Source: Streptococcus pneumoniae
GTDB taxonomy: Bacteria > Bacillota > Bacilli > Lactobacillales > Streptococcaceae
Length of the DNA stretch: 64,000 nt
NCBI RefSeq assembly: GCF_001347015.1
Contig: NZ_CFGI01000004.1
Location: 1-64,000, forward strand
Direction: 5' to 3'
Each line of letters starts with the position of its first letter. Position 1 is the first letter of the stretch. The notes below the pieces were generated by a model. It was not told the origin of the DNA, searched no databases, and was given only the letters and a program-made list of their open reading frames with translations. Shown piece after piece: positions 61,079-64,000 of the stretch. Both the position numbers and the translations under genes were made by a program.

Positions 61079-61869
61079 CTTCTCTTTCCATACTTGTCTC
61101 GGAAGTGACGCAAGCCATGGATCTCCCGATTGACATTTTCTAAATCTTGGTTCATATAATACTTGGAAATCTGGCTCAAGTAAGACAATTGACCGTACCA
61201 ATACAGTTTATTTAATACCGTTTGATTGTACTTGTAACCGTAGTAGGTCAACCATTCCTTCCACTGATATTCTGGAATATAATGGCAGAGCATATGGGCC
61301 ACATCAAACATGCGGTCAGTCAAGCGAACCGAATCCCAATCCACCAAATAAATCAAGCCACTGTCTGTCTCAATCCAATTACTATGTCGTACATCTCCAT
61401 GGACAATGGTCGCATGGTCCTCTCTAAATCCTGGAATAGTCTGACGTAAATCAGCCATCACTTCACTGATAAAATGATTTTTACGCAAAGCATCTGGAGC
61501 CGTTTCTTGCCAAGACTGTAGTAAATCTACAGGTGTTTCCATGGCATAGCCCAAACGACTCAACTGTGTCATCAACGGACGTGAGCGATGCAGGCGGGTT
61601 AAAATATTGACGATTTGCTTACGATTCATATCATAGGGGGTCAATATCTTTCCAGTCAACCATTCTTGAGCACACATATCACGCCCATCTGCCAAACGGC
61701 GACTCCATAATAATTGTGGAGCAATTTGTTCTCTAGCTAGACCAGGTAGGATTGGAGAGGTGTTCATTTTTACAAAGATGCGCTTCCCATCAGGATAGCT
61801 ACCCATATAAGCTTTGCCACTTTTCCCAGGTATGGGAGTCAGTGTTAGCTCATTATCACCCAAATCCAT
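61075..61869 (-). CDS. ccrZ: cell-cycle regulator CcrZ (choline/aminoglycoside kinase-like fold)
   Basis: 264 residues. Kinase-like catalytic loop [11 protein letters not shown] (about 158) and metal site [11 protein letters not shown] (about 175). The pneumococcal homologue works with FtsZ/DnaA to time replication initiation. Conserved trmB partner; four-base overlap. Confidence 0.88.
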   Translation of the reverse strand: MDLGDNELTLTPIPGKSGKAYMGSYPDGKRIFVKMNTSPILPGLAREQIAPQLLWSRRLADGRDMCAQEWLTGKILTPYDMNRKQIVNILTRLHRSRPLMTQLSRLGYAMETPVDLLQSWQETAPDALRKNHFISEVMADLRQTIPGFREDHATIVHGDVRHSNWIETDSGLIYLVDWDSVRLTDRMFDVAHMLCHYIPEYQWKEWLTYYGYKYNQTVLNKLYWYGQLSYLSQISKYYMNQDLENVNREIHGLRHFRDKYGKRR

Positions 61870-61944
61870 TTCTTTCCTCCGTATAAAGTTTCCTTACTAT
61901 TCTACTAGTTTTTGGCCTATTCGTCAACCGCTCCAACCCGATTC

Positions 61945-62100
61945 TCAAAGAAAAGCATTTCGGGTAACTTCCTTATAACTCTTTCCTTTTAAGCAAAAAT
62001 AAATAATCTGTAGACGTTTGTGATATTTGACGTACGATGAATCTCTTAGGAGTTTTTCAATTTTCTGTATTTCTTCGTTTGTAAGTTTCATAACTACCAT
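61945..62100 (-). pseudogene. IS630-family transposase N-terminal remnant (51 codons)
   Basis: ATG at 62100 reads MVVMKLTNEEIQKIEKLL and then KYHKRLQIIYFCLKGKSYKE, the start of an IS630-Spn1-like transposase with its first HTH. It stops at 61945 after only 51 residues. RUP elements in this window depend on this family for movement. Confidence 0.6.
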
Positions 62101-62141
62101 TATAAGATGTTTTTTGATTTTAGGATAGTAGTAGCTGTGCT

Positions 62142-62669
62142 ATGAGTCGTGTTCGTGTTCAAATCATGAATCAGTTTGAGCGAAAATCTCATGAATACAA
62201 GGCTATCAAGCGCTACTGGAAACTCATTCAACAGGATAGCCGTAAACTCAGTGATAAGCGATTTTATCGTCCTACTTTTCGTATGCACTTAACCAATAAA
62301 GAGATTCTAGACAAGCTTTTGAACTATTCAGAAGACTTGAAACATCACTATCATCTCTATCAGCTCTTGCTTTTTCACTTTCAGAATAAGGATCCGGAGA
62401 AATTTTTCGGGCTCATTGAGGACAATCTAAAACAAGTTCATCCTCTTTTTCAGACTGTCTTTAAAACATTTCTCAAATATAACGAGAAAATTGTCAATGC
62501 CCTTAAACTAGCCTATTCTAACGCCAAACTAGAAGTCACTAATAATCTCATCAAACTTATCAAGCGCAACGCCTTTGGTTTTCGGAACTTTAAAAACTTC
62601 AAAAAACGGATTTTCATCGTTCTAAGCATCAAAAAAGAAAGGACGAAATTTGTCCTTTCTAGATATTAG
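62142..62669 (+). pseudogene. ISL3-family transposase, C-terminal fragment
   Basis: About 175 of an expected 400 or more residues remain. It includes the last catalytic-domain helices (NALKLAYSNAKLEVTNNLIK contains the final Glu region). It has no start of its own. Confidence 0.8.
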
Positions 62670-62694
62670 CTTTTCTTCAACCCACTACAGTTGA
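62142..62694 (+). mobile_element. 3' fragment of an ISL3-family (IS1167-like) element
   Basis: The plus-strand frame 62142-62669 encodes the C-terminal 175 residues of an ISL3 transposase (MNQFERKSHEYKAIKRYWKL, KLEVTNNLIKLIKRNAFGFR). The end sequence AACCCACTACAGTTGACAAA is its terminal repeat. The 5' part is missing and abuts the IS630 remnant. Confidence 0.8.
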
Positions 62695-62878
62695 CAAAGA
62701 GCTAAAAATTTTACGAAATGCTAAAATAATTATATTGTCTCACACAAAAACTAGATAATTCAAAAATTCACCTATCGACTATCTGTATTTGACTACAAGA
62801 TATAGAAAATCTATTATTTTGGGAGGTGACAATAAAAGTGAATAATGTAAAAATTTAGAATTTTCAACATAGGTAAAA

Positions 62879-63715
62879 TTATCCAATATTGGTAATCTCC
62901 ATAGCAAGTTTATTATTTAATAATATTTGAAGCAGTTCATTATTTATAAATCTTTTAACGCCATAAAAATCAAGTAAATATTGAGGAAATGCACTAAGCA
63001 ACAATACTCGTTCAAGAGGTAATATAAAGTCGTTATATTGCTTTAAAAATATGTCTTTAGAATCTATAAGCCCCTCTTGGATAAATGAATCGATTTTTAA
63101 ATAAAATAATATATAAACTGTATAACAAATTAAACTAAGCCAAACTTGATTTTTATCTTTCATTCTCGTTTGAAATGGACCATGTTCTTTGATAAAATTC
63201 TTACACTCATCTTTAAAGTGAACATCGCTAAACACAGGGTATGTAATAAGATTAATACTATCACAATTTATAAATCTTTCATGAAAGTAATTATTGGCTT
63301 CCACCATAGGATAACTTAAAAAAAGTTTACCATTTTCGGTTGCATTATCAAATAAATTTAACATCTCCTCAATTTTGTTATATATTTCGTTATATATTTT
63401 TTCTACATCTTTATCTTTTTTATCTTCTTTATAGTGTTGGGCGTCTAAATCGAAAAAGAGATAAATTAAAGAGAAGTCCTCGCTAGTATATTCAAATTCC
63501 CCATCAGATAATTCACAAATATGTTCTACTGTTTGTTCATATTGGTTTTCTTTTAATTTATTATATAAGGAATAAATGTTTGTAGAAAAAATGACTATTT
63601 CATAATCAATTTTATGAGAAAAAAAGTCACTTTGAAAATTGCAAACCGATTTCACGAGTTTTGTATCCGGTTTTTTGCCCTCAGTAATAAATAGTATTCT
63701 TTTAGTTTTTGACAT
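62879..63715 (-). CDS. TOPRIM-like effector (AriB/DUF4435-type?) next to an ATPase
   Basis: 278 residues from ATG at 63715 (MSKTKRILFITEGKK), overlapping the ATPase stop by 14 bases. The opening strand ILFITEG carries the Glu expected of TOPRIM (about residue 12). A second motif, LIYLFFDLDAQHY (Asp-x-Asp, about 89-91), supplies the acidic pair. The C-terminal half is helical and unrecognised. The pairing of an ABC-type ATPase with a downstream TOPRIM protein matches PARIS (AriA/AriB) and related phage-defence modules. Strongly AT-rich relative to ccrZ and bordered by IS fragments, so probably acquired. RloB-like or OLD-associated proteins are alternatives. Confidence 0.55.
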   Translation of the reverse strand: MSKTKRILFITEGKKPDTKLVKSVCNFQSDFFSHKIDYEIVIFSTNIYSLYNKLKENQYEQTVEHICELSDGEFEYTSEDFSLIYLFFDLDAQHYKEDKKDKDVEKIYNEIYNKIEEMLNLFDNATENGKLFLSYPMVEANNYFHERFINCDSINLITYPVFSDVHFKDECKNFIKEHGPFQTRMKDKNQVWLSLICYTVYILFYLKIDSFIQEGLIDSKDIFLKQYNDFILPLERVLLLSAFPQYLLDFYGVKRFINNELLQILLNNKLAMEITNIG

Positions 63716-64000
63716 CAGCAAAGAACCCTGTTCTGTACATTTTCTCTAAATTTTGTGTTTTTCTTATAACCATATCTGTTTTATTTGAAAGACTAGATAT
63801 TTCATTATCTTCAATGATGTAATAACAATCTGGTCGTAATAAAGTATTAGACATATTAGTGGTATTATGTGTTGTTATAACTAATTGGAGAGATGGTATT
63901 TTTATTAATCTTTTAATAATTTCACGAGAAACATCATTATGGAAATATGCATCAAATTCATCCATAAAAACAAAACGAACTTCTTTTTCAAACGATAAAT
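63702..64000 (-). CDS. ABC/AAA-type ATPase, C-terminal part only (AriA-like?)
   Basis: The gene enters from the right edge, so Walker A is outside the window. The visible end has a Walker B strand (RFVFMDEFDAYF, with the catalytic Glu) and the H-loop LVITTHNTTNMS, then CYYIIEDNEISSLS. This is the usual end of AAA_15/AAA_21 (SMC-like, OLD-like) ATPases. It is translationally coupled to the TOPRIM-like gene downstream. Confidence 0.75.
   Translation of the reverse strand, partial: LSFEKEVRFVFMDEFDAYFHNDVSREIIKRLIKIPSLQLVITTHNTTNMSNTLLRPDCYYIIEDNEISSLSNKTDMVIRKTQNLEKMYRTGFFADVKN

Overview
The window comes from a low-GC, mitis-group Streptococcus (S. mitis, S. pseudopneumoniae or S. pneumoniae). 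The core gene order is the pneumococcal one: ccrZ-trmB-rimP-nusA-ylxR-ylxQ-infB-rbfA, then valS, a licT-bglP-bglA operon, pheS-pheT, metE-metF, and pnp-cysE-cysS-mrnC. The window also carries pneumococcal-type small repeats: 107-bp RUP elements, BOX elements, and remnants of ISL3, IS630, IS30 and IS3 family transposons. Species cannot be settled from this window alone. Nearly all genes lie on the minus strand, so transcription runs from high to low coordinates. No rRNA, tRNA or CRISPR array was seen.

Layout. Positions 1-13882 hold a giant cell-wall adhesin gene of more than 4,600 codons whose C-terminus lies outside the window. It has a YSIRK signal peptide and many immunoglobulin/Rib-like repeats, and it is broken by a frameshift near codon 90. 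At 14.5-15.2 kb lies a truncated paralogue of its N-terminus with an intact leader. Positions 15.5-17.1 kb hold an Rpn nuclease gene with a strong internal start site, plus a tandem extra copy of its C-terminal domain. Positions 17.7-24.1 kb form the pnp operon. A 24.2-24.6 kb gap contains a three-unit tandem array of a structured element. Positions 24.9-28.1 kb hold metE-metF under a perfect MET-box. At 28.3-28.9 kb an IS30 transposase fragment is fused in frame to an XRE-type antitoxin domain. A membrane-anchored EEP-family hydrolase (29.1-30.1 kb) follows, then pheS-GNAT-pheT behind a T-box (30.3-34.6 kb), then licT-bglP-bglA with a RAT/terminator leader and a candidate cre site (34.9-39.2 kb).

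Positions 39.3-45.5 kb form an accessory patch: a decayed TOTE-type primase-helicase gene, a degenerate IS3-family element, a Fic protein and a DUF3883 protein. Positions 45.5-50.6 kb hold valS, a candidate HEPN-domain protein of foreign appearance, a GNAT gene and a flavin-reductase pseudogene, all behind a second T-box. Positions 50.6-54.3 kb carry small conserved genes: HhH protein, DUF1912, DUF438/hemerythrin/PAS, DUF1858, and an EcsC-like operon. Positions 54.5-61.9 kb are the translation/transcription operon (rimP to rbfA) with trmB and ccrZ. Positions 61.9-64.0 kb begin an insertion bordered by IS fragments, which carries the end of an ATPase gene overlapping a TOPRIM-like gene; it resembles the PARIS (AriA-AriB) defence architecture and is cut by the window edge.

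Most housekeeping genes look intact. The points of greatest interest are (1) the frameshifted adhesin beside an intact homologous leader cassette, (2) Rpn plus its intragenic and detached C-terminal domains, (3) the ATPase/TOPRIM pair, (4) the HEPN candidate in the valS transcription unit, (5) the IS30-antitoxin chimera and (6) the array between pnp and metF. Functions are inferred from motifs read by eye; no database search was run.
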